Position numbers and translations under genes: made by a program. Source: Patiria pectinifera (taxonomy: Eukaryota > Echinodermata > Asteroidea > Valvatida > Asterinidae). From it: a DNA stretch of 64,000 nucleotides. This document shows, in pieces, positions 12,932 to 25,300 of this stretch. Every line of letters starts with the position of its first letter. The first letter of the stretch is position 1. The stretch is from the NCBI GenBank assembly GCA_029964075.1, contig CM057130.1:7626001-7690000 (forward strand). The letters run 5' to 3'. A model generated the notes under the pieces. The model was not told where the DNA came from and did not search any database. It was given only the letters and a program-made list of their open reading frames with translations.

Positions 12932-13310
12932 CCCTAGGGAGTTAAGCCAAAAAAAAAAGTCTCCAGTTTCTGGTATGCGCGCGCGTCGCCGTGCGCATCG
13001 GCAAAATGAAAACTTTTTTTTTTTCAATGAAAGATGATGTCTCAAAACCGCCAAACTCATTGGTTTGACTGGAATCCTGCTGCTGCACAATTTTAACATG
13101 TTTTTAGATTGGGTTATGGTCGAGAATAAGCTTTATGTGGCCTCTCTGGACTCCCATATATTTGCACTTAGTTTAGTCGGGCACCATTTGCAGTCATCAG
13201 CTGACATTTGAAGCAAAAAAAATCAGGTAAAAAAAAAAAAAGCCGCGTCGCCGCCCCACTTTTTGGGCAAGCTCCATGCCAGAAACCGGAGACTTATTTT
13301 GGCCTTAGGG
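12932..13310. mobile_element. MITE with CCCTARGG ends
   Basis: The left end (CCCTAGGGAGTTAAGCC, then AAGTCTCCAGTTTCTGG) is matched in reverse complement by the right end (CCAGAAACCGGAGACTT, then GGCCTTAGGG). The interior has CpG-rich pieces (GCGCGCGTCGCC, CCGCGTCGCCGCC) and A/T tracts. No ORF. The target duplication is not clear, so the superfamily is undecided. Confidence 0.6.
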
Positions 13311-16250
13311 TTCTTATTTCTATCTTTTATTTGTCAAAACAATGGACATTATCTCCCTCCAACTGAGGTATGCCACAAAACAAGCTAACATGCAGCTCTC
13401 AACAACAGCAAAAAGTGGGCATCCCAACTGATTCTGAAACACATTTCATTAAAAACATGCAATTATTAAATAAGGAGCTGGAACCGAGATTGCTGCCATT
13501 GTAGCATCGTTGCCTTCAATACAGCCAGCTAGTACAATAAACAAGCCGTCGCTAATAAAGACACAATAATTTGTATTGAATGATATGACATTCTGCCTGA
13601 GCCAGTGGGGCTAAAGTCCCTATCCAGCATTTGTTGCTTTTAGTTTTTCTGTCAATACGAGTGAACGCAGCGCTCTGTATTTATAAATGAGTCTGGCCAA
13701 GCAACACCACAACCAAATGATAATTATATGGTGATTTATTCGGCTGAATGTAATTTAAAGATTGCGACCCGATCTGGTAGGGGAATGAGTCTGCAGTCGG
13801 CAGTGTGGCTTTTACGTTTCCATGCCTGCTTGAATATTACTGAGACAATGCAGTTAGATTCAACGATGTCAGTGAAATTTGCATCTTCCTTAGTAACCTT
13901 AGTAATGTACACTCCTTATTCCCCATTCGCCTCCCCCGCCCCCCCCCTCAAGAAAAAGTGTACTGTGAGGCTAATTTTCATCACGTCTTGTCCCACTTTT
14001 AGGCTTTTATTTAGCATGGTTGAAAAACAGACTTTTCATTACATAGGGTTCTGGCTTAGATTGAATGGCATCATAAGCGGAGTGCTTTTGCTAAATGAAT
14101 ACTCATTCAAAAGTCAGTGAAGAACCGACTTGTTCACACAGTCTAGAGGGATTTGAAATGCTCATAGAAAGAGCTATCAATACATCTTTATTAGTTGTAT
14201 TATTATTAAGTAAGTTATTTAGACTTTTTCTTGGATACGCATTCAGTAATAAGTGATGTGACTTGGCTTTTTGTACAACAGGTCAAACCAGAAAAGCCCA
14301 TTGTTTAGTATAAAATATATACAGTCTCTGAATAACCCTTCATTCCATGCACCCTTTATGTTGCTCCATTCTATTTGTGTACTGGAGCATTTCAAAAGAA
14401 AAAATGTCTTGAAGCCTGCGAGTCACAAAGCAAAGGGAACTTTATTTTGTGCAATTATCTGAATTTCACTGCTTTCAATTTGTAATGGTTAACGTACTTT
14501 TCTTTGTAATGTATGCACGTTTCTGGCAATTTTATGCAGCATTTTTTTCACAGCTACCATGAATCAAACAGATGTATTCAAATCCTTTAATCCTTACCCA
14601 GAAATTCCCGTGCCAAAATGCACGAAAAGATGTCGTTTCATCTGGTATATTAGCCGGTTCCCACCGAGGGTTAATCATATTTATTAGTTGCTGATGCCAG
14701 CGATCAAACCTGGTTGACAATCCTTAGCATTGCCAAAATTAATCATCTGAACGATTCATCCATCGCCGCTTAACAAAAAATTCATTCCCCCAGCTACGGG
14801 GAATGCTAAACGCCATATATACGTTCGGTTGCATGAAGTAATTAAACTGGCGGGTTATAATTCTGATGGAATTTGACATGAGCTGTGCTGCTTTGCTTAA
14901 ATTGACCTTTCCTTGCATAAACGCAAATAACATTATGTAAACCCGCTCAAAAAATATGGAGATTTACAATAAACTCTCACAAAATACATGCTAGATAACA
15001 GTTAAATGGATACATTTCATGAAGTTCTTGTAAAAAAATATATAAAATGAGATACAAAAATACAACTGGATTCATATTATTTCGGGAAAAGCAACATAAA
15101 TTCCAAAGAACCCCCACACTTTAATTTCATCATCTTGGCGAAATACCCTCAGAAAAAGAATAAATAAGTTTACAAAGAGATTGTTCATGATAATTGTTTA
15201 ATGACAGACACAACAAGGTAAACAGTAGTTTTCTTAAATGCGGGAATCGTGGAAGGACAGTGGACTAATGCTGTGGAGCTTTCTCCAAACAAACCAAATC
15301 ATTCACGCTTATATCGATGGTGCACAAATAATTGCTGAAGAAGTTTTGTTAAAATCTTGCACTAGTTTTTGCTCCAAAACAGTAGTCGTCATAGGACAGT
15401 ACCAGTCATGAACAAAATATTTAGCCGATGATATTTTTTTTTTATCCCCTTAAATATTTTCTCATTGTGAATTTAAAAAAAATGTCGGTTTGGCCCCTGA
15501 AATTGTCTTCCCTGACTTTTAGTGGTTTTTATATTACTTTTATTTATTGTTATATTTAATTTATTCAGTTTAATTGTTTACAAGGGTAGTCCATTTCTAT
15601 AAATAAACCAAGTGTTTTCCAAAAAGGAGCCCTTTCATTAAAAATTACACAAAAATAAAAACATTAAGTCGCATTGAACAGCTTTAGAAGTTGAACCGAT
15701 TTAACATAATAACTGAACATGGATCAGAATCTTTTCAGAAATCAACAGAAATGTGTTGTAAAAGGATGTTTGGTTTGAAAATCCCAGTGTAAGATGAACC
15801 CGTCCTTAAAGACACTGGGTTCCAACCCTTGTCAGCATTATGCTACGGTCACAAACCACGCAGTGAGATATCCGACTATCAAACGCTCATCATAGCATCC
15901 TATCATCTATAACCTGATTAACATGGGAGCCCGCGCTGCTGCAGCACCCTCAGACCAGAGGGAGTAACCCCACAGACTGGATCGGCCGCATAGTCAAGGG
16001 GAACAACTGAGGACAGATGGTAGAATTATAATGCCTTCATATACATTGGCTGGGAGATTGTCAGCGGCCAAACCGCTCAGTACTATGCACACGCAGTCTG
16101 TACATGTACAATGCAGTGGGTACAGTATTAAACCAAAGAAAAATAAAACACACACCGCATCACTTTACGCACCGGCACGGGTAGCCCATTTCCAGCAATA
16201 ATAATAATTAAGAAAAAACGAAGAAGCGTTTCTTTCTCCACCGGCCACGG
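13311..16250. other. no coding exon; flank of the alternative first exon
   Basis: No supportable coding exon. The part 14540-14940 is repeat-free and rich in TAATCC, TTAATC and TAATTA cores, a possible enhancer. The part 16000-16250 just before exon 1 should contain the promoter of the GEF2-only transcript, but no TATA box or clear initiator stands out. Confidence 0.35.
14540..14940. promoter_or_regulatory. candidate cis-regulatory stretch near exon 1
   Basis: A repeat-free, compositionally even block about 1.4-1.8 kb upstream of the alternative ATG exon, with TTTAATCCTT, GGTTAATCAT, AATTAATCAT and GTAATTAAAC homeodomain cores and paired GGTTCCCACC / GATCAAACC elements. Suggested by position and texture only. 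Confidence 0.22.
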
Positions 16251-16292
16251 ATGCATGGATCTAGTCAATTAGCGGTGCTCTTTGCTTGTTGA
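16251..16292 (+). other. upstream ORF in the exon 1 leader
   Basis: ATG at 16251 opens a 13-codon reading frame that ends with TGA at 16290-16292, 13 nt before the main ATG. If transcription starts upstream of 16251, this uORF would be read first and could damp translation of the GEF2-only isoform. The transcription start is not known from sequence. Confidence 0.35.
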
Positions 16293-16305
16293 AAACAAGT
16301 CCAAA

Positions 16306-16378
16306 ATGGATGGAAATAATCATGGTAATCGTGGGACACGACTCAGACGCTCCTTTCGGAGGATACTGGGCAAGAAAG
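16306..16378 (+). CDS. TRIO: exon 1: alternative first coding exon, basic N-terminus
   Basis: Encodes 24 residues plus one base ([20 protein letters not shown], then LGKK), ending at donor G|GTATGA in phase 1. The ATG has a strong context (A at -3, G at +4), and an in-frame TAG lies 36 nt upstream at 16270-16272, so it reads as a true translation start. The phase joins exactly to the acceptor at 35223. The basic RLRRSFRR stretch could contact acidic membrane lipids (inference). Vertebrate Kalirin and worm UNC-73 also have GEF2-only isoforms with their own first exons. The coding call rests on phase, ATG context and position, since this short peptide has no recognisable homology. It could instead be an internal exon using the AG at 16271-16272. 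Confidence 0.62.
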
Positions 16379-19300
16379 GTATGACATCTTCCCTCGGTTT
16401 TTCAGGTCTTTACTGGTGATGTTTTCAGTTCTGTTTTTGTGAGCAGCTCTCTTTCATTTGCAACATGGAGGACTTGGTTTTGGATTTTTTTTTATGTCTT
16501 TTTTTCGACAGCTATCGTTCTAGCCACTTGTAGGTGTGAACGTTTATCTACTGAGTGCAGTAATGCACAGCATATTGTAGTGTTTATAGATGGTGGGAGT
16601 TCTATTGTCATATTAATGCAATCTGCGGCGTGTAATTTAATCATGGAAATTGTTGCACATCTAGGGTGAAATCACTAAATGGTTGATGTACATGTAGTCT
16701 TCATTCTTGTTTTTCATGAAAACTATACCCTGTTGGATGAATTTTTTTATCATGTTAATTTTATAGTCATGGTCCGAGGGTTAGAGTGGCAAATACCCAA
16801 ACTCAAGAACAACAATTAACTGCTAACTGTTGTAAAAAATTTAAGTAGACCCCTTTCGTTGTTTTGGGCAAATTTTGCTATTCTGTGTTTCATGTACGTG
16901 TATTTTGCAACCTCTCTTGAAAAAGTGTAAAATATTTGCCGCAAAAAATCCGGCTGAATTAAGTGACAAATAACTTTCCCTCAAATTTTATAATAATGAT
17001 ATAACCAGCAGAGGGATTTTTAGATATTCAATTTACAGAATTCTTGCTTTTTATAATTTATGCTGATAAAATATTGGCACAATGTACTTTTGTGTACCTC
17101 AAATTTCCTACAAAAAAAGTCTGCAACTCACTAACACACCTGTTACATATTTTAACATTGCAGATTTTCAGTACACATAGCATGTACATGTACCTACATG
17201 TACCTGTCCCTGATTTTATGTTATCATAAAAAAAATGACATTGAAAAAAAAAACACCCAAAAACCAAAAAAAAACACTACAAAATATTTGAATACTTGTA
17301 TTGTCCGGCCCATGTCTGTAGATCCTTAAATAGATGGGAGCTATCTGTCAACAAATTGAGCTTAAATGCCACTCGGAGAAAAAGTAAATAGGTTAAAAGG
17401 CTAAATGCTTGATTAAAGGTGTAATCTCGCCGTGATTGTTTCTCCTGATGGGGGATCAATAGATTCTTTGGCGCTTTGATAAGAAAAGAAAAAAAGTCGT
17501 GTGTGTTGGGGGGGGGGGGTGTCATCGGTCATGTTTAGGCAAAATAGCTTGACATTCTTGAAATGCTAAGTTAAAACAGACTGTTTACAACCGTAAAAAT
17601 CTACAATATAAATAAGCAAGAGTTTAAGTTAAAGAGGTTGTGGAATGCTGAAAGTCGTTTTGTTTTTTATATTTTTTTATTGTAGAGTAGACCCATATAT
17701 ATCATAATGACAAACTCCCATTCTTTGTAATTATTACGTCACGATTTACTATGTTTTGTTTGCTGCCCCCAACGACGACTTGTACACAAATTGCATGTTC
17801 GGGTCGAAACAGGACCTGAAAAACAGCTCTTAAAAGTACCTTTTGTATTCCAGAAACATGACAGAAACAATAGTCGTTTTTATTTCATCACACCTTAGGC
17901 TACATTTACCCGAAAAATGACGGAAATGTTTTCCAGCATTCCACAACCTCTTTAAGGCCTGGTGTATTGAAAACAAATAGAAATATAATATCAGTTTAAT
18001 TTTCCAATAAATTATTAGAAAATGTTCAGTGCCCAATTTTCTGGTACTTTCAAACAGAAAAAAAACTGTGGTACAACCAAAACAAAATATATTGTAACGT
18101 TTGATATGATTTTTTTTTTGGGGGGGGGTAAATATAAACAAAAATCAATAAAATTAACAAATCTTACAATTTTAAGATGAAGCCAGGTTTAAAAAAAAAA
18201 TATCTTATGAAGGACAAAAAAGCTTTCATTTATTTGTCCACAGAATCGTCTTCTTGGAATTTTATAGAAAATATTGCTTGGCAAATTTGGATGCTCAGCA
18301 ATCTTCAGCAGGGTACCAGTCATAAGCAATATACAGGAATTATTGGCTGGTAACCCCAATTATTATTATTATTTTTTTTTAAATTTGTTAAATGTTTTTG
18401 CTGTGCATGAAATGCTAAGTACTTCTTTTTTATGTCAGTGAAAAGATGAACATGGCACAGTGCATAGGTGCCCTGTTTGTTTATTTTGAATTCCAGAGTT
18501 TGTATAAATATACACTTTTATGGTCCTGGGTTTCCATGTCGTTTACATAAGTCAACACTTGGGACTGGGAGGGCCATGTTCAAACCAAGATAGCTCCATG
18601 ATCAAACAGACTAGATTATTAAACAAAATCAACAGACTGATTTATGTTTGTTTCTCTGATATATTAATTCATGTCCTTGAAAATATGATAAATGTGGTCT
18701 TGGTTTATAAAGTTGGAATGCTTGTAATGATGTATGTTGCCTCAGGGTTTGGTGCAGCTGGATGGCCAAGCGAAGCATGAACAGATCAATTTGTTTTTTG
18801 AGTTTTTAGGCCAGAAATGTCAGCTAAGTTATTTGTGTTCTGGATTAGCTCATAGAACTTGAGACCAGACATTTTCAATGCTCACAGTAATTCTTGGAAA
18901 GGTTGTGTACTTTTTTTAAATACAGGGATATTGGGGACTCTTTGGAAAGTATTTTTTTATTATGTAGTATGTGACAGAAAGAATTACGCTTCAGAGTCTA
19001 ATTACGATTGCATTGGCAAACAAAATGTTTACAATAAGGTGTACAATAGATTTAGTCACTCTGGGATTAAATGCATATTAGTCTTAAATTTTTATCTTGG
19101 TGAAAGATTGACGCTATTACTTAAACTAATGACACCTATACAAATTTATCCTTTTGTCATTTGTGTTTTTTACTTTCAAAGTGGGATTTGTCAACAATTT
19201 TTCTAGACTCATGGATTAGAAAGAAAAGCCTTAATGGGGAGTTTTCATCATTGATGTTTTTTCTTATTAAATAATGAAGGAATTAGATGGGGATTTTTTC

Positions 19301-22300
19301 AGGAATACTTTTTTTTATTAATTATGAAAATGTACTTTAGAAAGACCCTGTATTACTCGGGCAAATATTTTTTCGGGATTTTTTTGTTATTTTCCCCAAA
19401 ATCTCACGCATGTACTTTTATTAAATATATAAGCAGTTAATTCAAGCCTGAATTTAGTCTGCTGCATGGACTTATCTTTTTATCAGAATACAAACAAAGC
19501 AAGCTCTGAGCCACATGTCAATAATGAACAGTATTATACAAACATTTTTATTGATTTCATTTTAGCAGAATCAGAGACACACTATATTTTTTTTTTTATA
19601 ATTTTGGTCTTAACTTTTATTCCCAAATATGTTTTATTCCAGAATATCCACTATTTTTCCTATTTCTAAGATATGTGTTGTGACTGAGCATTCATATGCA
19701 AAGAATCAGGCCCAGTTGGTTTCTGCATTTCAATAGTTTATTTTTTGGCTTGATTTATTTTTGTTCATGAGATATTTCTTGGATGATGTCAACATGTATA
19801 ATAGTCCACTGATGGCAGCTTCCGGGAATCCGAAAAGCCTTGACAAGAGTGTGTGCAATTTGATGGAAACCATGCACTTGGTGGCAAGGTTTTATAAACA
19901 TCGTTACTTCCATCCTTTTAATTCAGTCTGTGATGATGGCAGACGTTTAAGACAAGATTTCAGTCTGCGTTGGTTCGTTTATTTAAAGGGGGGGGGCGTA
20001 TTTTATATGGGATGTCTGTGTCTGTTAATTTCTATTCTGTTTTATGTTAATAACCGAGCCCATCACACGATGGCTTCATCTCCCATTTATTTTAAGAGCT
20101 GTGGCTCATGAGGGACAAAGTTTATATCAAAAGTTGAAGTCAGTTTCAGAGATGTCATTTTTGTATAATTACCTTGAACATGAACCGCATGTCCGCTAAC
20201 AAAAATCTCTCCGCAGTGTGACGGAATATCGTTGTTGGGAATGGTTGGGACTTTGGAGGTTTGGAAGGGTTTGGAAAGTGATTATTGCTTGTAGTAAAAG
20301 GGGAAACATTTGTTGAAAAGGAGCAAGCAAATCTGAAAGAATGTTTTTTAAAACTTCACTTAATTCCAGATTTCATTCACGCAAGATTGACATCTGCAAA
20401 AAAAAAGGGAACAGATGCCAGATTCTACAGTCTTTTCTCTGAATTTTGCTTTGCAAAAATCTATGTAAATTGTTAACCAGAATAACAAAATCATCAGCGC
20501 GTAGTGTCTGGGGTGATATGGAGGCACTGTGCAAAGATCGAGCCAATAGACAAACACTAGCGCGGCAGTGCTGGCTGGCGAGGGCTATTTTTAGCATACA
20601 AGGCACGTCCATTTTACGTACGACCTACGTCATTTGTTAGACTAGCTACCCTCTTCGGACCATGCAGTGAAGAGGAAAGGGGGGGGGGGTGCATCTCCAT
20701 CAAGCGACAAGTTGTTGATAGCTCATCCAATTTGGAAAATCTAAGGCAGTATCATTTAGGAATCACTTCTCGCACTTATTATTAACAGGTTTTTTTGTAT
20801 TCTCTCCTTGTTTTGATCAAACGAATTGTGAGCGTGAGGTTTTCAGTTTCAGGCACTTGTGAATAACAGTTGAAATATCTTGATACTTAATTGACATGTC
20901 TGAGCGGCATGATTTATCGCAGCCTTTGTTTTCTTGCTATAGTACCCATGTGATATAACAGTGAGAAAAGACCATGGTTCTGAAATGATCGCATATCAGT
21001 TATTGTCTGTCAGTGGGTCAGATTTTCTGTTATAACTTTTCTGGCTTTCAGGTTAAGCATTAGAATTGAAGTACGCTGCATATCATTTTCGGAATAATTT
21101 TTCTACGAAAAATAAAAGAATCAGAAGAATGAACAATATTTTAAATTTGAAGAAATTCAAATAATAAGTTTACAGCGGTTACCTAGTGCATCCATTTAAC
21201 AAGAAATCCACAAATAATGAACCCTGTGTATATTATAAAGAATTACTTTAATAAGAAGAACATTTCCAGACATCAGTAAATCCTACTGCTTTACAGCATT
21301 GAAGATTGTCTGTTGAAAGTGTAACATGTTTATTTTGCTTCTTAAGATGTGGGAAGAAACATCTGAAATAAATCAACCATTTTTTTTGCTACCAATCATT
21401 TACCGTTGCCTCCCAAAATAAAGTGCTTAAAAAATTACTTCAATTTACCATCCAGAAATTATTTAAATCGAGGCTCAAAGCAGCAGCTTTTTTTGTCATG
21501 ACTTCTCTGGAAAGATTTTTTTCAGATTTTGTTCTTAGATTACTATAAAAAAGGTAGAAAAGATTTGAATAATTGCATGGTGCAGTCAGTAAATTGAAAT
21601 AACATTGTTTGAAACTTAATTTTGTAGTATGGTATAGTTGTAAACAAAACCTGTGAAAGTAATTACATGTTTACAATATTTGCAAACATCAAAAAACAAA
21701 ACTACCAAATTATGTACGCTACATGTACTTGACTGTCTCAAGCATGTCAAATATCCAATGAAATATGGCACTTAGGGTGCTGTCATTTTCAAGAAAAGTG
21801 GCATTTTTTTAATCAATTTCCAACGATGGTCAGTTTGGAAAAAACTGACTTTTTTTCAAATAGCCCCCAATTTACCAAATTTAGTTAGTCCACATTTTGT
21901 TTGCAATCGGTTACACATCCATGAACGGGTGCAAGCCAGCTAGTCTGGTTCCCTGACCTGACAATTCCCTGACGTCTATAAATTACTCTGTTTTGTCTAA
22001 TTGGGTCGGGGAACCAGACTATAGGAACAGCATTTTTTTCTTGTTTTTTTCCAGCAGGTCAGTGTTGTGTTACCCCCCAAGTCCATCCATTTCTGAAAAT
22101 TACAGCAAAAGCAAATGTTGTATTACCTTTAATTCAGATTTATTGGGCAGTATATCCTGTTCTGTTCATTTGCGAGATACAGGTACTCCTAAGAACCACA
22201 AGACAAAACTAATAAAGAAATAAAGAAACAAAATGAAATAAAATAACAACACATGGTTCCGCCCCAGATTACCACACAATAAAAGTTAACTAGTTTGATA

Positions 22301-25300
22301 GTCTTTTTTTGTGGTATAGCTGACATCATTTTATACCTTGCCATATTTTGCTTCATTTTAGGAATATGGACAATAAAATATCAGGCTGTGCTTATGAATT
22401 AATCCATCTGCCATTAAAAAAAAATAAAACGACCACAATCCAAAATTTCTCTTGTTCAGCAATGTCAGCCAACCAACATGTACATCAGAGATAATGTGAT
22501 AACTGTCATGAATCCGAAATATGCCTGCATTTCATAATTAATCAAATAACATTAAAGTGCAGTGACCAACATTTATGCTTCTCAAGTGGAATTTGTCTTT
22601 TTTTATTTTACTGGTTGTGTTTTTTTGTATACATGAAACAAATTATAATCTCTGAACCAGGAAATTATACTAGCTGTGGTCGGAGCCGACGGGAACAAGA
22701 AACCCATGATGACAGAGCACTATCACAGACTGCTGGGATATTTAGTCTTTTATTTCCCGCCGCTGAGGTCCGTCTAATCTCTTCCTGTTGACAGCGCAAC
22801 CCAAGTAGATTATCAGTGGTCTCATTGACTGATGGTACTATTGCCTTACAATCGGATCAAATTTATGGTCGGATCAAATAACACTAATAGCAAAATGAAA
22901 TTAAAAAAATGAGCCTAATATCTAGTATTTCTGATTTGAATTTTTTTTACGGTAGTGAACTAAACGTTAAGCCTGATTTACATATTTTTTTGTTTTAAAT
23001 TTGTTTTTTTTTTCCTAGGTTGCTTGGGCAGTAAATCTTGAACTTAGCCCCTGTTAGCACTCTTGCTATATTGTATTGTATAGTTTTTCATCCTAGATAA
23101 ATATTTGAAACCATACATTGAAGCGATGGTTTTGGGTGGTACAGGGATAACAGGCAGGGCGGTTTGGGGCAGTAAAGCGAGTAAGGGCTTAAACTTAATA
23201 CTTAGCAAGGGAATTTTTTTAAAAATACAATAAAACAAAAACAAAATTTGCAATCTGAAGTGAGCTGATATTACCACTTAAAGGAAAAGACATGAATGAT
23301 TGTAATGTCAGCAGGAGTCTGACTGGCATTCTTTCCCCATGAATGGATTAATTAACATAGCATCCCCTCAAGAAAGAATTTGGTATTTTTAGCAAGGGGC
23401 GGTCTCGTTCCCAGATTCCAAGAATAGGTGTCAAATCCATCAGCCAGCTGCTTGATTAAAGAACCTGACTATTATACATACATTAGCAGAGACTAGCCGA
23501 AATTCAAGTTTTGGGTGAGAGCCATTGAAAAAAATAAGTATATGTGCTAAATCCTGCAAACCATTATTATGGAGCGTACAGATAGATTGAGTGGTAAGCT
23601 ATTAACGAAACTCTGCACCAGCATGAACAGCACGCTAAGCGTCGCTTTCCAGGATAAAGTCTGCAAGCAGCAAGTTTACAGCCATTTTGGATGCTCAGCT
23701 ATTTACAAATCTCAGCGCTCAAAAGTACTTAGTATCTCTTCAAAATTAGCTTCTGACAGGATTTCAGTCGGCTTAAGATCACTGACCCTTGCCTTTTTTT
23801 TTTATCAACCTGGGATCCCCAGACCCCCTTTAAGCATTTCACCCTTGATTGAAGCACCAAAGCTGGTTCTATCGCTTCATTGCACAGAAAACCGCATCAA
23901 AAAAATAGCCAGGATTGAAAAGGAACTCCGCACGGGTTTTAAAGTGACTGTTATCTATGCAGGTGGTGGCGTATTAGTGGCGACTGTGTATATATACAAG
24001 CAAAATACTCTCCTCCTTCTAGTTTGTTATGCGCTGAAAGCTTTTTCATCTTTTTCTTTTGTGAGATTTGCTGCCCCATTGAACCCGCATTGAAAATCGC
24101 GATTTGGGGGCTGCAAACACTCACTTGTGTTGAAGTAGTTCTCTCAAAAGACGAGGAATGTGTGTACAAAATCACCTCCCCTCTCTTGTCCATTTCATTA
24201 GCCATCGAAGGGATGGGGAAAAAAGGGGGACACAGGGGGATGCTTTGCTAAGAAAACCCAACATCTTTTGAAAAGTGAAACCTTAAAATTTGGACCTCAT
24301 TGAAGTGACACATGAATGGGGTCCATTTTCCGTGCCCTGTGTCGTTGTTGGATAGGGGCAACCTCCTGACCAAAATTTGTGGACCAAAAGCATCGCCTGA
24401 TAAGTTCTGAATATAACCCACAGCACACTTAATGTAAGAGGGTTTTAAAATGGAAAGTTTTGAAAAGCAGAACACGTTCTTGATTTGGTTTGTACTTCCT
24501 TAGAGCATTTTAGGGTCTATATTTGTCTTCAACTTGAGAGTTGACATGTTTTAAACGGTATGTTTTTTTAATGTGATACTGAGTGTTTTTTATCTCTTCA
24601 GTTTGTCTGTTTCACCGTGATTGCACATAATTATAGCATTTATTGAAAGTACCTGAAAGTGGCAAGTAGAAGAACGTTTCCATTAATCTTCAGATATTTA
24701 CAATAACCAGGCGTACCATACTTTCAGTAAAGAGGGGATAAAAATGAACAAATTCTTTGTCAAGAAAATGTTGCTGCAAAGAAGCTGGAGAAAAATTCCA
24801 TTAAAATCTCGCGGCAAAATGGTTAAGAAAAATAGAATGGTTACATGTTGCTGAATTCATGTTATAATACTTAAACATTTGGAAGGTGTTTGTGTGTGTG
24901 AAATTGTCCTTTGCTGTAGTACTGCCTATGTTCTGAATTTGCAGGTCGTGTCAATAGAATCACAGATTGAAAAGCAGTCCCAGGCAAGCCAAATGTGCCA
25001 TAGAACAGTTATTGTTCAGAAGTGGCAAATCTCGCGATGCAGTTGACCGAATGAAAGAGGGATAACAAAATATTCCAGTATGAAGGACCTTTGTGAATGA
25101 CCTTTCCAGTTTATTTTTGGTGACACCCTCAGAGATTGAGTTTATTTCAACTTTTCAGTGGCCAGATTGTGCATGGAGGTAGGGCATTGCGGAAACGACT
25201 TATCTGTTTAAAGGGAAAGGAAAACCTCATTGTACATCGTGTTAATGTATAATTGTATCTATAGCCTAACCTCACAAAATGAGGGTTAAGTATTCAGCAT

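Noticed and set aside
23569..24093. 174-codon plus-strand ORF in intron 1
   Set aside because: No domain, no homology, no splice or promoter context and no coding texture; it fits a chance ORF in a long intron.
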